A DNA stretch of 64,000 bases from Psococerastis gibbosa (GCA_963971405.1 OZ020488.1:33251089-33315088), one strand, 5' to 3'; shown: positions 22,056 through 35,228, counted from the stretch's first letter. The notes: a model not told the origin generated them from the letters alone. Numbers and translations: made by a program.

Positions 22056-22214
22056 CTATGGTCGAGTTTCCCAGTGAAATGGGACGATTGTTCTCCCTCT
22101 TCCAAGTCACCGTAGGTGGCGGGGACCCAGTGGCTGCACACCTGAGGATAGCGTCCCCTCCTTCCAGAACGACCATGTCCGTGCTAGTTGGGTAGTCCAG
22201 GATGTCTGGAGGAA
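22056..22214 (-). CDS. DIP-family Ig protein, exon encoding first half of Ig domain 2
   Basis: With the G left from the previous exon this reads VPPDILDYPTSTDMVVLEGG, then DAILRCAATGSPPPTVTWKR with the first cysteine and core tryptophan of Ig2, then ENNRPISLGNSTI. VPPDI marks the Ig1-Ig2 linker in DIPs, lachesin and IgLONs. NST is a possible N-glycosylation site. The acceptor is gttctag before TTCC and the donor is ATAG|gtaat; both borders are phase 1. A Met codon upstream in the same frame (near 22287) gives a longer open frame that reads into intron and should not be taken as the start. Confidence 0.92.
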
Positions 22215-23389
22215 CTAGAACAAGAGTCACAAAACCACATGATAAGATGAAAAGAAGAAGACTGCAGGGAGAGTCAGGGACGTCCAAGAAACCGCTGGAA
22301 GGACGAACTAGAAACTGAACTCCGCGAGTTGGGAGTCCGTAGATGGTGGAGCGTCGTACAAAACCGAGTTGAGAATTAGTGTTGTTGAGCCCATCAAGGG
22401 CCAGAAGAAGAAAGAAGATGACGAGACTAATACTTTTTTATACGAATAGCTGAGGTTTTGACTAGATATGGGCTACAGCGGGACTCATAAATACATAAAG
22501 AAGAAGAAAATGGTGAAAACAGGTATACAAAAATAAAGGTATGCAGAAAAGCTCCTTTTCATATTCATAACCGAGCCTATAACTCCTTGAAACAATTGAT
22601 AAGGCATTTATTTGTCTGGAATTTATACTTTCAGATACGGAAGCATTTGTTACAAATTTCTCAAAAAAGTAGGCTACATAATGTCACCCTTAATTTAATA
22701 CAATAAATTACGCTGATTTTAGGCCTACCTGTATCTCGTAGGCTAGTGGGATTGTAGCCTACTCTATGCAGTATTTAGTTTCCCCATGTGAGAATTATAA
22801 CGAAGACACGTGCGTTTTAAATTAACACATATATTGAAAATTTTCGTTGAGGGGCCGTAAGCAATTTTGTTGCAGGTTTTATTGTAGTATTATATGGTGT
22901 ACTGTATAATGCAAACATTAAACAAACTTGCTGTTGGTTGAATAGGCAACCACCGTGTTATAACCGAAATTATAAGATCTAGAAATAATGTCCCGGTAAG
23001 TTAATAATATAATAACAATAATTCGTGTATTTCTCAACATTATTGGCATAACAGCATATATTGTAGACCCCCTTAACCTAATGGTGTGCGGGGTACCTAG
23101 CAACCCCTATAGGTCCCTTGAGACCCATCGAGCATTTCTTATAACCTAACCTTATTAGTATAGTTTGATTTTTACTGACTCGATACTTATCGGCCTCTTC
23201 CGGAATAAATAGTGTATTGTATTTCGTGAAGTAGTAACTAAATAATACAATAGGCTACTACGATATAAGTAGCCTACTTATTGGCAATCGATGCAGCTTC
23301 TTTTTAAAAATAATAACATAAAATCATGGAAAATAATTTATTATTATTATTATAGGTAGGCTATGCCATGATATTATTTTGAAGAAATG

Positions 23390-23542
23390 TAAAGGCGGGG
23401 TTTCCACATACGTCGATGGTCAATGGTAAATATGGTTTCGACGTGGTAGCAGACATTTTCAGTGTGTCTTTAATGTCTGCTAAAACGTCAATACCATATT
23501 TACCATTGGCCATTGACGTATGTGGAACCCCCCCCCCCCTAA
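23390..23542. repeat. GGCG-ended palindromic element, copy 3
   Basis: The left end is TAAAGGCGGGGTTTCCACAT. The right end has lost the exact complement and turned into a C tract of about 12 bases. The arms carry CAATGGTCAATGGTAAATATGG-type sequence near copy 1, but the GACGTGGTAGCAGACATT core of copy 2 is present in one arm only. Confidence 0.8.
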
Positions 23543-24543
23543 TATGACTTTACTCAGACATTTTACATAAATTGTAAGTTGCTGTTACCTTGCTAACAGT
23601 ATGAAACACTAAACTGATTACGACTGCCACCGGGTTAAGAAAAATGAGACTACCTATACAGTAATTTACTCAGTAATTAATACTAGTAGTTTAAGGCAAC
23701 GAATGAAAAAGTTCCCTTGCACTGGAATTTACTGAAGTTAGACCATTAATAAAATTAAACATAGGCTTAGTGAAATATTATGTTTCTTTCAATGCTTGTA
23801 TAAACAAACATTTATAAAATCGAAAAACTCTGTGTTTTGTTCGCTTCTTTGATTTCCAGGTAGCACTGCAGGTCCAGCACGCTTAAAGTATATCCACCAT
23901 TTTGAAAATTTTCCCTGTAACTTGATGCAAGCTCCTCTTATTTCTCTTCTCCACAATGTTAATTTTACAAAATTTGAATCCTATTGGTGAAATCAGTGAC
24001 ACTCTAGCCCAAGCCATTTGCTTAAGTTATGCCCTTGCAGCGTAATCTTGTCTTGTCTCTGTCAAATATAAACTTTAGAGAAACTCTGACAGCAAACGGT
24101 AACTGGAAAGCATCATGATAAGTCCGCTTAAATATTACTGATGCGGCTGAGTCACAAACAACTTGAATAGCCCTTATAAAAGATTTATAGCTCTATTTCA
24201 CTTTTTATGGTAATACCTTTGTCTTGGAAAGGGCTGCGAATTAATGATTAGCTATCCACTATCCTCCTCACGCTATTTTCCTTTCCCACACTACAAATAA
24301 CTGCCTCCTAACTAACTTAATAACCACATTTATTTTTGTGATAAAAAACTTTAGTACAGTTCTCCTTCTACAAGGGGTGTACAATTATTGTACAACTTTG
24401 AACCTATTATTAGTAAATACTTGTCTCCTTCACAGTTAACGCAGCTAAGGTGTATTATATGAAATTGTTGTCAGTAATAAATTTATTTGCGCTACATTTA
24501 GTTTTATATTCGACATCATTAGGGGCAATGAAAAGCTTCAGTC

Positions 24544-25130
24544 CAGTGGCGCAGTGAGGGGGGCCGCCCCCGGCGCCCGATGAGAAGGGGCGCCAAAAAG
24601 AGAGGAAGAAATTGACATTGGTAGCAATTTATTGAGGAAATAAAGTAAAGTATAATTAGTTTAAATCGAAAAAATTATTTTAGTCCAGCATTGAAAGAAG
24701 AAGAAACAATAAAACAATTCGAACCAGAATGGAGTGTTTGAAGAAAATTGTCTGGCTTTTCAAATTTCTGAGAAACTTTTTTTGCAAACCAGAGGCAGAA
24801 CAAATAAATGATTGGGCAAATACACTAGCGTCATTTTCGGGGTGCGATTTTAAAGCATTATTAGATGAAAGAGACCGCTTGAAAAGGTTTGTAAAAGCCT
24901 AAGGAGCCCCTGATGCGGATAGTTGGTCTGCCTTGCAGATACTGGAATTTATAGTGAAACACGATTTTTCTAAGTTAGCTTTCATTGTCTCGTATACTTG
25001 AGGCCTACTATGTGTCAAGGGAGGTTGTTGGGATTGCTTATGGTATCGATTGAACCGCACGGCAGGGATGAAGTCACCAACATTATTGAAGCCTCAAAAG
25101 CGCGAAAAGTAGGTTTGTAATAAAGTTTCT
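24544..25130 (+). pseudogene. Relic of a hAT transposon
   Basis: The sequence opens CAGTGGCGCAGTGAGGGGGG followed by GCCGCCCCCGGCGCC, a start common among hAT elements with zinc-finger transposases. Broken reading further in gives LEFIVKHDFSKL near 24940-24980, reminiscent of the end of hAT transposases. Stops and frameshifts occur throughout and no right terminus was found. It lies in the 9.8-kb DIP intron. Confidence 0.45.
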
Positions 25131-26223
25131 TATACAAATAAAAACCATGGTTTTATATTATCTTGTCTGTATCAAACGTCAAACCCAACTCCACCAAGTC
25201 ACAGGGGTGGACACGAACCCCCCCCCCCCCCCCCCCCAATTTTGAAAAGGCGGCAAAACCACTTAATTTTTTTTAACATGAAATATGAAAAGTGTTATTT
25301 TAATACTTCTTTAAATAGCATTCTGTATGTACCAACTGCTGGCCGAAATGAAAAGTTAAGAATTAAATAAATCTAGTAAGGTAACAAGAATACCTATGTC
25401 TTCCTTCTTTAAATTTTAAACTTTACTACTGTTAAAATCGTAAAACCGAACTATTTCTGTCCTATTTTTTCAAAACTTCAAAACTTATATTTCCAAAATT
25501 ATCTCCCGGGGGGACCCCTGTATCATTGAAACTCTAAAATTGATTATAAACAGGCCTATTTTATTGAAAGAAACCTTAAAAAAGATGCAGTTACATATTT
25601 AAAAAATAAAAAAAGTACCGTACCTATACTGTACCGGCTTTAAATGTTTTCCATTGGAGTTCAATAAAGAAAACAGACCCATTATATCGATATAAAATCA
25701 AAGGAAAGCTCACAAAAAACCAAACCGTTTTATTACAAATTAAAAAAAAAAAAAACACCATAGTCCTTTACATGTTTTTATTGCCATTCAATAAGAAAGC
25801 TTTTTGATGTAAGAAAAACACATTGACATGAAAGGCTAGCCTTTCGGAGTAACAACCCAAAATCCCATTCAAAGTCAGACTCGACAGGTAGGCAGCATTT
25901 ATGTGGCTCAAAGGGCAGCTGAAAGAGAATACACACAGGCATTGAGAGGAAGATGGAGACCGAGAGAGGGGGGAATGGATAAATGAATCCATTTCAATAT
26001 TGCCGTGTGCAACCATTCTCGAAATCCCATTTCGCGTTATCCGTTGAAGAATCTCGGGTACTTTCGATTTGGGAAACAGTTTGTGGGTACTATGCAAGCT
26101 ATACTGCTTGTTTCCTTAAACTGGGTGTTATACTTTCAACGGTTCTTATCTGGCTGAAACACTTTTAGACGGAAATGTTGTGGGGGTGGGTTCGCTTTTG
26201 TAGCCCTTTTCTTATTTTATTTT

Positions 26224-26760
26224 GCATGTAGGAAGGCCTACATTTTGTAATCAGGCTTTTGTTTCAGAAGATCCTTGTGCAACTGATAGATACAGTATGC
26301 ATACAGTATGTAATATATATTTATTATATACTGTATATATTTTGCATGGAGGGAGGCCAACATTTTGTCAGGACATGTAGAGTAGTGGTACGGACTCCAA
26401 CTTTCACCCGAAAGGTTGTTGGTTCGAGTCCTACACTTGCTACATTTTCTGGCCATGCTTCGGAGGGCATGTAAAGCAGGCGGTCCCGGGCCTTCCTATT
26501 TGAGTGTAAGAGAGGGCTTTATAGCCCTAACTCCGCTAGGTTGGCTTAGTAATATAACAAAAAGTCCTTATTTATTTATTTATTATTTATTATTTTGTAA
26601 TCAGGCTTTTGTTTCAGAAGATCCTTGTGCAACTGATAGATACAGTATGCATACAGTATATAATATATATTTATTATATACTGTATATATTTTGCATGGA
26701 GGGAGGCCTACATGTTGTAATCAGGCTTTTGTTTCAGTGGATCCTTGTGCAACTGATATA
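26224..26760. repeat. Three-unit tandem repeat (about 118-bp unit) split by a SINE
   Basis: Units begin near 26224, 26343 and 26693 with TGCATG-GGAGGCC and contain AATCAGGCTTTTGTTTCAGA and CAACTGATAGATACAGTATG. The second unit is interrupted at 26368 by the family 1 SINE and resumes at 26592. Confidence 0.8.
26369..26591 (+). mobile_element. SINE family 1 (tRNA-Glu-like head), best copy
   Basis: The head contains an A-box-like TAGAGTAGTGGTA, an anticodon-arm-like CTTTCACCCGAAAGG reminiscent of tRNA-Glu(UUC), and a B box GGTTCGAGTCC. A body follows (TTCGGAGGGCATGTAAAGCA), then a tail with TAGCCCTAACTCCGCTAGGT and a TTTA-rich end. ATTTTGT stands on both sides (26362-26368, 26592-26598) as its target duplication. 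It has split a tandem repeat unit. Confidence 0.85.
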
Positions 26761-29700
26761 CTATATATTTGATTTATTCTGCTGAAATTGCTACAATGAG
26801 AATGAATTTACGCTGTAATTTCCCTATACTTGTATCACGCATAGTGTCTAGCCACTAAGGTATACGATCTAAGAGACCAATTCCACAGTGTATCCAATAA
26901 TCGTCATGGGAAGAAGCTAAGGACGTATTATACGCTCGATTATTCGAAGTGTTCCTAACGTATATAAACTGCAGAAACACGTTTTCTATCATTTTTTTTT
27001 TAAATGTTGAGGGTAATGAGTTTTTTTAACGTGAGATACAGGGTGCCAAATATAGACTTAAAAAGTTACCTGAAAAAGTAGTTCACAAATCTTACTATAC
27101 TGCAGCTCTGCAGTGGGAAGAGGCCTAATAATGTATGGAATAAACTAATTATGTTCACTCCATGACAGTCTAATACTGTTTGGTGCTCCATTGTTTTGGC
27201 CAATTTTAAAATATCCAAGCGTTGTTCAAATTTCTTTCAATAGTTCAAATCTAGATAAATTATGTAACTGATATAGCCTGCAACTCAAATATGCATATTC
27301 AAAATGAAAATGAAAATACAGACAGACCCCTAAGCTAAAGTAGTTTAATATCCGAGTAGCCGCAATCTTTTTGCTAAGTCAGCGTCAATCATGTACTGTA
27401 AGCTACCTACGCTAAACGGTATGTTACGCTAATGAGTATTTTAAATTGGGTTTTCACATGCGGTTCTCTGCTTATTCAACATGAGCATGAAAAATAATGA
27501 AGCCATCACAATAATATAATAATAATAATAGTAGTATAACAAGAAACTCCATTAAAACTGTCTCTTGTTTCTTCTCATAAAAATGTATTATTTTAGACTA
27601 GGTACTTACAGTATCTACGGTATGCCACGAATTCAATTCTTCAGTTTCAATTTTATAAAGATATTATTTTCCTGTGCTACATACTCGTGCTCCTGCTGTG
27701 AGTATGCACAATAATATACACTATCTGCACAGTATACCACGGTAGTTTTTAATGAAGTTACATTATCTTTCTTATCACTGGGAACATTCATTTTCTAACA
27801 TAATTTACTTTGTGGCGCCATGGCCACTGTTGCCACGTCTTGTGTAGAATTAATTGTCTTCTGCTACTTTTCCGGTGAATAAGAGAATACACGTGTTTAG
27901 TAAATAATTAGAGTATTTAATTAGTTTAATTTGATTTAACTTAAATTAGTGCTATAACTTTGCTATTGCTGCACCTTGCTTGATATACCTGCACATACTA
28001 TACGGTACGACTATGTAACCTCCAAAAAGAAAAAAAAAACTAGGAAAACCGGGTGAGACTCACTAGTAGAACCAAGATTTCCAAAACCGCAATTGGATAA
28101 GCTCAGGTACCGTACGCGTAGTTGAGAGTGGAAATTGCGCTGCAAAATTAGCAACATTATTGCTGGAATTTTGAGTTAATCATGCTGCACTGCTGGGGAT
28201 TCAATATTTGAGTGCTGAGCCTGAAATACTAAAATATGTCATTCATTAAATTTGAAATCTGATGATATCATTTTCATTAGAATTTCTATGAAAATACCTT
28301 TGCAAATTAAACACCCCAGAAGCATTCTTTGTTACAGTCAGTTACACGATGAATATGTAAATGTGCTGTAATTATAGTGCATATTATAGATATATGCATA
28401 AGTCCGGTTGGAAATTATATTATATTATTTAAAGTTAGCTTTGAAACGTAAGGGGAAATGCTGGGAAATGTCACAGGAAAAGACAAAGGTATCGGCAAAG
28501 GAAATGTGACTGAGTTTGTCAGGCTTGCAACAAAAAAAAAGGAAATTGCGGGAAATGCAGAACAAATGTACAGTCCAGCAGGCAGAACTGACAACAGAAC
28601 TGACGCAATAAATTGATATACACACTTGACTAGGCAATCTTAATAGCTTTATTACGACTGTAAATATGGCGAGAACCTCCAAGTTTAATCTCAGTCACAA
28701 CTTGTTTCCGCAGCATCGCTTACGCTGCGGATACTCATCATACCGGCCTGCATTTATCTTGTTTTTATTTTTTGAAAAAAATGTTAAACCCCTTTTAGAT
28801 GCTAAGGAGCAAAATATGAGTAAAATTTATGTTAAATATTTGAAAGGGGAAACAATGACAAGGGGAGTCCCCTTAGTCATTACGTTATTAATGCGCAAAA
28901 GGCCTCCGAAAAATTGAGGAGGAAGTGGAAAATGTTCGTAGTAATTTCTTGAAAATTCAGGGGGGAGGGGGGGGAGTGTTGCGTTGCCATCGTCAACTTG
29001 AAGAAGGCGCTTAATTTTTCTCTCGTTGAAGTTTCCCGTCAGTTTTACGTGACATAACGTTAATTTTTGGGAGTAAGCGATATGACGGCCGTTGCGATTA
29101 TACGCCTTGTCAGCTTTGTAGAGAAATTTTTCGGAACGGTTATTGCATTATGGCTAAAATGCTCTTATTAGTCAAAATATTAATTTCCCGAATGTGGCGG
29201 GTGATGTTGCAATATTACATAATTACATATTATAGCACACTCTTTGTTACTCTATTTAACATCTAAAACATATAGCCTAGGTCCCTGAAGTTAAAAAGCA
29301 TCGATAGAAACGTTCCGCAGAAAATTTTTATTTTTTATAAAAATTGATATTTTTTTCCCCCCTAAAACCAAACTATCAGGGGGCAATTAAGCGACCTTTT
29401 ACCTTTTAAGCTTACCGTACATTAATAACAACTACAATGTATGTGAATTTAAAGCTTGGAGCCGTTTTTGAAAATATGAAATTGATAAATGTGTATGCAA
29501 ATTCGCGCTATGTACCATATATAAATATAATATGGTAAGGTGCATTCTATAGAGTAATCTGAGAATTTCACACAAGGGCTGAGCCGATTGTAGCCCCCAC
29601 AGTGAATTCGGGGGATTTCACAAAATAGGCCCTAACCTTGGCCATTGCGTAGCCGTCCAGTTGTGTGAATAATGGAATAAGCGTGCAAACATCCTTAGAG

Positions 29701-30349
29701 GTCTTACGTAACCCCCAAAGGCAATCCCATCCAGCTGTGTAGTCAAAGGGAAAGGGCAATGAGGGCGCTTTCATCCCCCGCAGCGGCTGATCCTGCCAGT
29801 AACCTGTACGCTGTGCTCGCCTTATTATTAATTAACCAAACTCCAGATCATGGGATCAAAGCATATACGAGTATGGGTCAGATTGCTAAAACCCTCCAAA
29901 GTCTGTGCTGCGAAAGTTTTTATTTCTAAAAAATTTGAATATGTAATGCAATTCAATATTATAATGTCAGTATTGGAACAATTTGGCCCAGATTTTTCGG
30001 AAACCATTATTATTGAAACTTGTGTTAATTGGATCAGGCGTCATATGCTTTTAAATCAATAATCATATGATGGCTTGGTTGCCTCCTGCTATAGAAGGGG
30101 GCTTTTTCTATTAATCTGAAGCTTTACATCTTTCCTGCAACAGCAGACATAAGTCTGACTGAGGCGCGTGCATCCACCAATTTCACTAGAGTATTTTTTA
30201 ATAAACCGAAATGAAAGTTTACGAGGTCAAAATATTTGGTGAAATAATTCTTCGTTCTAATAATTGAGTGCCTTCATTGATTGCTGTCATTAATAATAAT
30301 TGTAGTAAAACCGAGTACCCTTGAATAGCACCATGCAGGATCGTGAATA

Positions 30350-30540
30350 CTACATGGCATGGTGGTAGAGTGCTTGCACTAGTGCGAGTCTACGTCATAC
30401 CATGTGATCGGAGACGTGTCGTAAACTCAACAAGTAAAGTAAAAAAAGTAAAGTAAAAAGCAAACAAGTCACTTAGTGAGGAGAGGAGACTGAAGAGATT
30501 ATTATACATTAATTAAATTATTGGTAACCTATGCAATTAA
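30350..30540 (+). mobile_element. SINE-like family 2 copy
   Basis: Contains ATGGCATGGTGGTAGAGTGC and GTGATCGGAGACGTGTCGTA, followed by a short AAAGTA-repeat expansion before the ACTGAAGAGATTATTATACA-like end. Confidence 0.65.
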
Positions 30541-30604
30541 TGCATTTGTTAACGTATTATTTCCAAATATGTGTATAGACTAACTATATATAGACTAGGT
30601 AAGT

Positions 30605-30790
30605 ACCAAGTTTCAGGTAATAGTCTAGTTGATAGAGGACTAGAATATGAAGGGAAAGGTCGAAGTTCGAGACTCAACATAATAGGAAAAATTTCCCCCC
30701 TTCCCTAATAGGTACCTTACCTTCACTGATAGGGAGAAACGCGGCTGTCGGGCATGTTGATGGTCATAACATCCCAAATAGAACAGTCCC
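30605..30790 (+). repeat. tRNA-like repeat family 3, second copy
   Basis: Contains TAGTCTAGTTGATAGAGGAC (A-box-like) and GTTCGAGACTC (B-box-like), followed by the segment shared with 575-690. Confidence 0.5.
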
Positions 30791-31687
30791 TAGAGATTGG
30801 TCCTCTACCAGCCTTCAGACCCTCATAGGGTTGTATTGCGACGGCGTGAATTCTTATGTACCAAGTTTCATGCTCTGAATCCAAACAGAGTAAGAATAAG
30901 ACTGCTTTATTTTCTGGCGATACCTTGCGCCTACAGAAACGTGATTATGCAGCCGTTGCACACTACGTAGCCTATACATGTGATATTATGATCAACCCGG
31001 TTACAGCCTACGATATGTATCACTGCCACGAACAAATTATTCTTTTACTTATTTTATTTGTTTATTTTTATTATATCTTTTATTAATCTTTTCCCGTGAT
31101 CCAAACGCGGGTGCGGCCTCTTTTTTCAGGTGCAGGTCCGGTTTGGTAGCCATTTACTGCAGCCTTTGGCTTATTCTAACCCAGTTCGCCTCCTTTTTCT
31201 AACCTGAAGTTTCCCATTTTGGCCCCCTGGTCACACATTTTCTTGTTCAGGTAGCTGTGTCAGGCCCTGGGCTAAGACCTATTTCCTTCACTATAGCAAT
31301 TATTGTTTTTTCTCATCGCTTGCTTATTTCAGCATTTCTGGTGTAAGAAACCCTGTCAGCTAGGCGGGGGAGTGAGTCGGTTTCTTAACTTGAGACACCC
31401 TTCACCTCAGGGAGAAGGGGAGTTGACTGACAGGGTGGACCCACTGATTATAATGGATTCCGAACGGCTTGGGGAACAGTAGTAAGGCCACACGATTAAT
31501 TCGAAGGTGATAAGGACTCGACACGCACTAAGACTGTCTGGTAGCCTCAGCGCGTTATCATGTCCTACCATTTTCCCCTGCCAACGCTGTGCACACTACC
31601 GCATCAAGTTTGCTACAGTTTTGAACAGGCTCTGGTGGATTCAACTTGTTATGGTCCTTGGCTCTTCACTATATGGCATTGGATTTT

Positions 31688-31836
31688 GGCGCTGATTCCA
31701 CCAACGTCAATAGTGATATTAAATGTTTTTTGACGTGGTAGCAGACATTTTTAGACAGTTTTAGCCATACTAAAAATGTCTGCTACCACGTCAAAAAACA
31801 TTTAATATCACTATTGACGTTGGTGGAATCTGCGCC
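31688..31836. repeat. GGCG-ended palindromic element, copy 4
   Basis: The ends are GGCGCTGATTCCACCAACG and its near complement. The long arms include TGACGTGGTAGCAGACATTT. It is close to copy 2. It lies about 170 bp downstream, in transcript order, of the second Ig1 half-exon of the DIP gene. Confidence 0.85.
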
Positions 31837-32005
31837 TTATAAAAAATAAATGTTATTATATTCAATAGTCTGGGTACCATTCGTCCCCGCATAGTGCAGC
31901 AACTAAACAACTGACTCACGAACTTGCCAACTCATGACCCTTGGGTTGGGAATGGCTAGCCTATAATTGAGTATTATACTCGTAAATTCAGAATTGTAGA
32001 CTTAC

Positions 32006-32213
32006 CAACAACCTGTAGGAAGGCGGTTTGACTCTTCATTGGATCTGTATTTAGTTGGCACATGTACCAACCCTGGTCCGCTTCCCGGACATCTTTAATG
32101 TGGAGCGTCCAAGACCGTTGGTCACTGTGAGTTACGGCGATTCTGTGGTTCTTCGTGATCACGTGACCCGCGATTGTCAGGATAGTTTGAGTGTCTACTC
32201 GTAGCCAAGCTAC
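32006..32213 (-). CDS. DIP-family Ig protein, exon encoding second half of Ig domain 1
   Basis: The exon encodes 69 codons plus one base and completes Ig domain 1. It opens with VAWLRVDTQTILTIAGHVIT, then NHRIAVTHSDQRSWTLHIKD, and closes the domain with DQGWYMCQLNTDPMKSQTA, where C is the second Ig cysteine. The VAW, HVIT, WTLHIK and YMCQ-NTDPMKSQ blocks are hallmarks of DIP and lachesin proteins; NTDPMKSQ points to DIP. The acceptor is ttatttcag before GTAGC (phase 0) and the donor is TTG|gtaag (phase 1). It lies 7.3 kb downstream, on the minus strand, of the preceding exon. In DIPs this half-domain carries much of the Dpr-binding face (family knowledge, not read from the sequence). Confidence 0.93.
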
Positions 32214-33549
32214 CTGAAATAACAAAGTTTGGGTCAAATACGTGTACAACAATACAAGACCGTAACCATGGTACCATAGATACATCGACATGATGGGACA
32301 ATAATTATGTAATCGTACATAAACTCGAATTCTTCCTTACTATAAAAGAGCTTTATATTAAGTGTTGACATTTGATGAATCGCAGCGGGCAAATGTCAAC
32401 TTCCTCCCAAGTTTCAAATGTCACTCATTAAAAAATGAGCATATTCTTCAATTTTTACTGTCAATAATCATCATCGTTATCATTGCTCACTTTTCTTTTA
32501 AATCATTTTTACTTCGAATGAACTTTAAAAACAATGAAAAAGTATTTTTTTTTTATAGGGTCTGACTTAAGGCTTGTTTAACAGGGGATGTTACGTTCGG
32601 GCGGATCACTTCAAAATATGACAGTTGTTAATTTTTGACTAGGACACTACAAATTTCATCAAGAATAATAATTGTAATGCATCAAAGTTTGTAGACAAAA
32701 AATTGATGTGGAAAACAAGGGGGAAATCAGTACCAGCAATGGGTGTTTGTGGAAAATCCACGTTTGACAGGTCTTAAATAGGCCTAAGGACGTTTGCCCA
32801 AATATAAATGGAGCACTATTGTTTTAAGAGTGTTAATGAGTAGCCTGCTTTCTTTCCCAACATTTTAAATTCGGTTGAAATGCAATAATACTGCGTAATA
32901 CTGTATAAGGAGTCATCGTAACCTATAGCCTAAAGCTCATGTGACCTTAGGAAAACATATCGATGGAAAACTTCTTGCAAGAGCTGAAAAGCTATTTCAG
33001 TGCACGGCTTTCCGAAACTCTCTTAAAAGCAAACTTCCAGCGTAACTTACATACTTCACTGTGAGTATATGAATCAAAAGGTCTCAGGTACACATTATAA
33101 CTTTGAACAAGTTAAATCAACAAGCTGAAAGACAACCCTGTTATAAACTTAGAAATAGAATTGTTGCTTAGTAAGCAAGTTATGGGAGAAACCCTACCTT
33201 TTGGCTAACTTTCAATGGCTGCTGCAGAGTCCACTTATAAGGTAAAATAATTAATAGCACTGCCCCAGAGCTTATCCAGCTTAACAGAGGCTTGCTGCTT
33301 TCCTTTAATCTACAATATTAGCGTTTACTTAATTATAATGAGCTCCGCTGGCTTGGGCAAGATTTTCTTCTAGAGTTGGCCCATTACGAGACTCGTTCCC
33401 GCTCTTGGTGAAGTCATGCTGCTTGTGTTTATTACATTGTGTCAATAGTGAGTTTTCCTCAACAGAACTATTATCGCTTTTAGGCGGTGTACATGGGTTG
33501 ACATTGAGGAAGTGTTCCTACTTGCCAATGGCTAAACATTCATAAACAT

Positions 33550-33760
33550 TCATACCAAAGTAGTGATACAGACTCTGACATTCAACCAAAAGGTAGTTGG
33601 CTCGAAATTTGAGCCCCGCACTTTCTTCATTTTATGGCTAAGCTTCGAAGGGCATGTAAAGTAGGCGGTCCCGGGCCTTACTATTTGAGTGCAAGAGATG
33701 GTTTTATAGACCTATATCCACCAGGTTGGCTTATGCATAGTAATACACAAAAAGGGAAAA
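33550..33760 (+). mobile_element. SINE family 1 copy, diverged
   Basis: Recognised by AGTAGTGATACAGACTCT, AAGCTTCGAAGGGCATGTAA, GTAGGCGGTCCCGGGCC and the tail AGGTTGGCTTA. It is more mutated than the 26.4 kb copy. Confidence 0.75.
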
Positions 33761-34208
33761 AGTGACGGGTTAAATTTTCTGTTGTGTTAGTAGTCATTAT
33801 AGAGGCAGGAGCCTCACAGTCAACGAACAGTTAGGAAGCAGTGGAAGCTAAAGGAAGCAACAGTCATGGCCCTGAATACTGATCCCAGCCTGCCATTAGA
33901 CACGATATGGTTGCCATTAGTTAGGAAGAAGGTGAAGTTCAAGTAGAAGTTTCAAACTAGTATACTACGGCGAGGACTGTGGATGAAAGGTTGGAGAGCT
34001 TGGATTTTAATCGGGAGAGCGGTAGATTGAATCCTCAAGGGGATCTATCTGATTTACTCAATAATTCAGAGAAGAATATAAAAGCAATGGGTCAATCGTC
34101 CAGAAACCATCAGTCCATATAGGTAGTCCATATCAAGACTAACCATCAGTCTTTCCCAGAATTAAGCCTGATTATGGGAGTAGCTTCCAAAACGTCGCCC
34201 CTTCCCTG

Positions 34209-34594
34209 AGGCGCCCATTCCATTGACCGGCTAGGGCTATTTCCAACAACGATGACGTGGTAGCAGACATTCAAGACTTAGGTAGCCTTTCCACCGACCT
34301 CGCATTCCAGATTGCAAATGACATTAACGGAAATGTTTTTTTTTTTTTTAATAGAAATCTATTAAAATGTTAGTAATTAACATATCCCATGAAGCCATTT
34401 TTTAATTTTGGTTTGTTTTTTTGTGATTTTACTGTATGATCATTGATCAATTTTAACTATGGCATAGAGGAAAATAAACATTTCCGTCAATTCTGCAATG
34501 CGAGGTCAGTGGAAACGCCACCTAAGTCTCGAATGTCTGCTACCACGTCACCGTTGTTGGAAATAGCCCTAGCCGGTCAATGGAATGGGCACCT
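34209..34594. repeat. GGCG-ended palindromic element, copy 5, extended
   Basis: The outer arms start GGCGCCCATTCCATTGACCG and include GATGACGTGGTAGCAGACAT. A second inverted pair lies inside them: CACCGACCTCGCATTCC against GGAATGCGAGGT-type sequence near 34500, followed by a CATTTCCGT pair. The centre is an A+T-rich spacer of about 100 bp. It is longer than the other copies. Confidence 0.8.
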
Positions 34595-35228
34595 GACAAC
34601 GGGTTCCACCCTAATGTTACGATGACTGTGGGGTCTCTGCCTCTAATGACTACTAGCACAACAAACAATGTAAGCCCCACCAACCCTCTGTTATGTACGA
34701 TATGTAGGAAGTCATTATTTATTTATTTATTTATTTAATTATAGTACGGTACTAGCTGCTGTGGAGTGCGTAGACTCACATGTTCAGGATTTATTAAATA
34801 AGACTGGGCAATCCAATGGAGTCAGTAAATTACATGTAAATACCCCATTGTATATATGCACATGTTACTGGCTCTCACGTGCAGTGTATGTTATTCATGT
34901 ACGAACATCAATAACAGGCCCAAAATAATACCCTAAGGCATCTACCATGCCTGAGTCAACAACTCGACGAAAATCTAGCCGTACACGTAGTTTAACAATA
35001 ATTATGTAATGTTAACGCTGATGGATACACTCCGCCCATAGACTGTGGGACTATATTATAAATTATTGCTTTCCTAGTTATACGTTTATAGAAACTGACA
35101 TTAAATGGCTTTAATTTTGGATTATAGTAAGAATTATAAATAATGTGTCTAAGATCTTAGAGAGAGGAAATTAAAAAACTCACCAAAAATACTACCGAGG
35201 ATAAATTTATTAATTTGAATTTCCCACG

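Larger units (their letters stand above)
22215..32005 (-). other. DIP gene intron (9.8 kb) between Ig1 and Ig2
   Basis: This phase-1 intron is the longest recovered. It carries two GGCG-ended palindromes (23390-23542, 31688-31836), a hAT relic (24544-25130), a 20-bp C tract (25218-25237), a three-unit tandem repeat split by a SINE (26224-26760), part of an R4 repeat (29278-29490) and two tRNA-like repeats near 30.4-30.8 kb. No host exon was recognised. Confidence 0.75.

Noticed and set aside
22039-22287. Signal-peptide-like start MDVPDSPCSLLLFILSCGFV for an Ig2 protein
   Set aside because: It lies upstream of a good acceptor at 22215 and the phase matches the Ig1 exon, so these residues are intronic.
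31974-32291. 105-codon frame with an N-terminal hydrophobic stretch as a separate start of the Ig1 exon
   Set aside because: The acceptor at 32214 joins in phase with exon 39535-39632, which supplies the first Ig1 cysteine.
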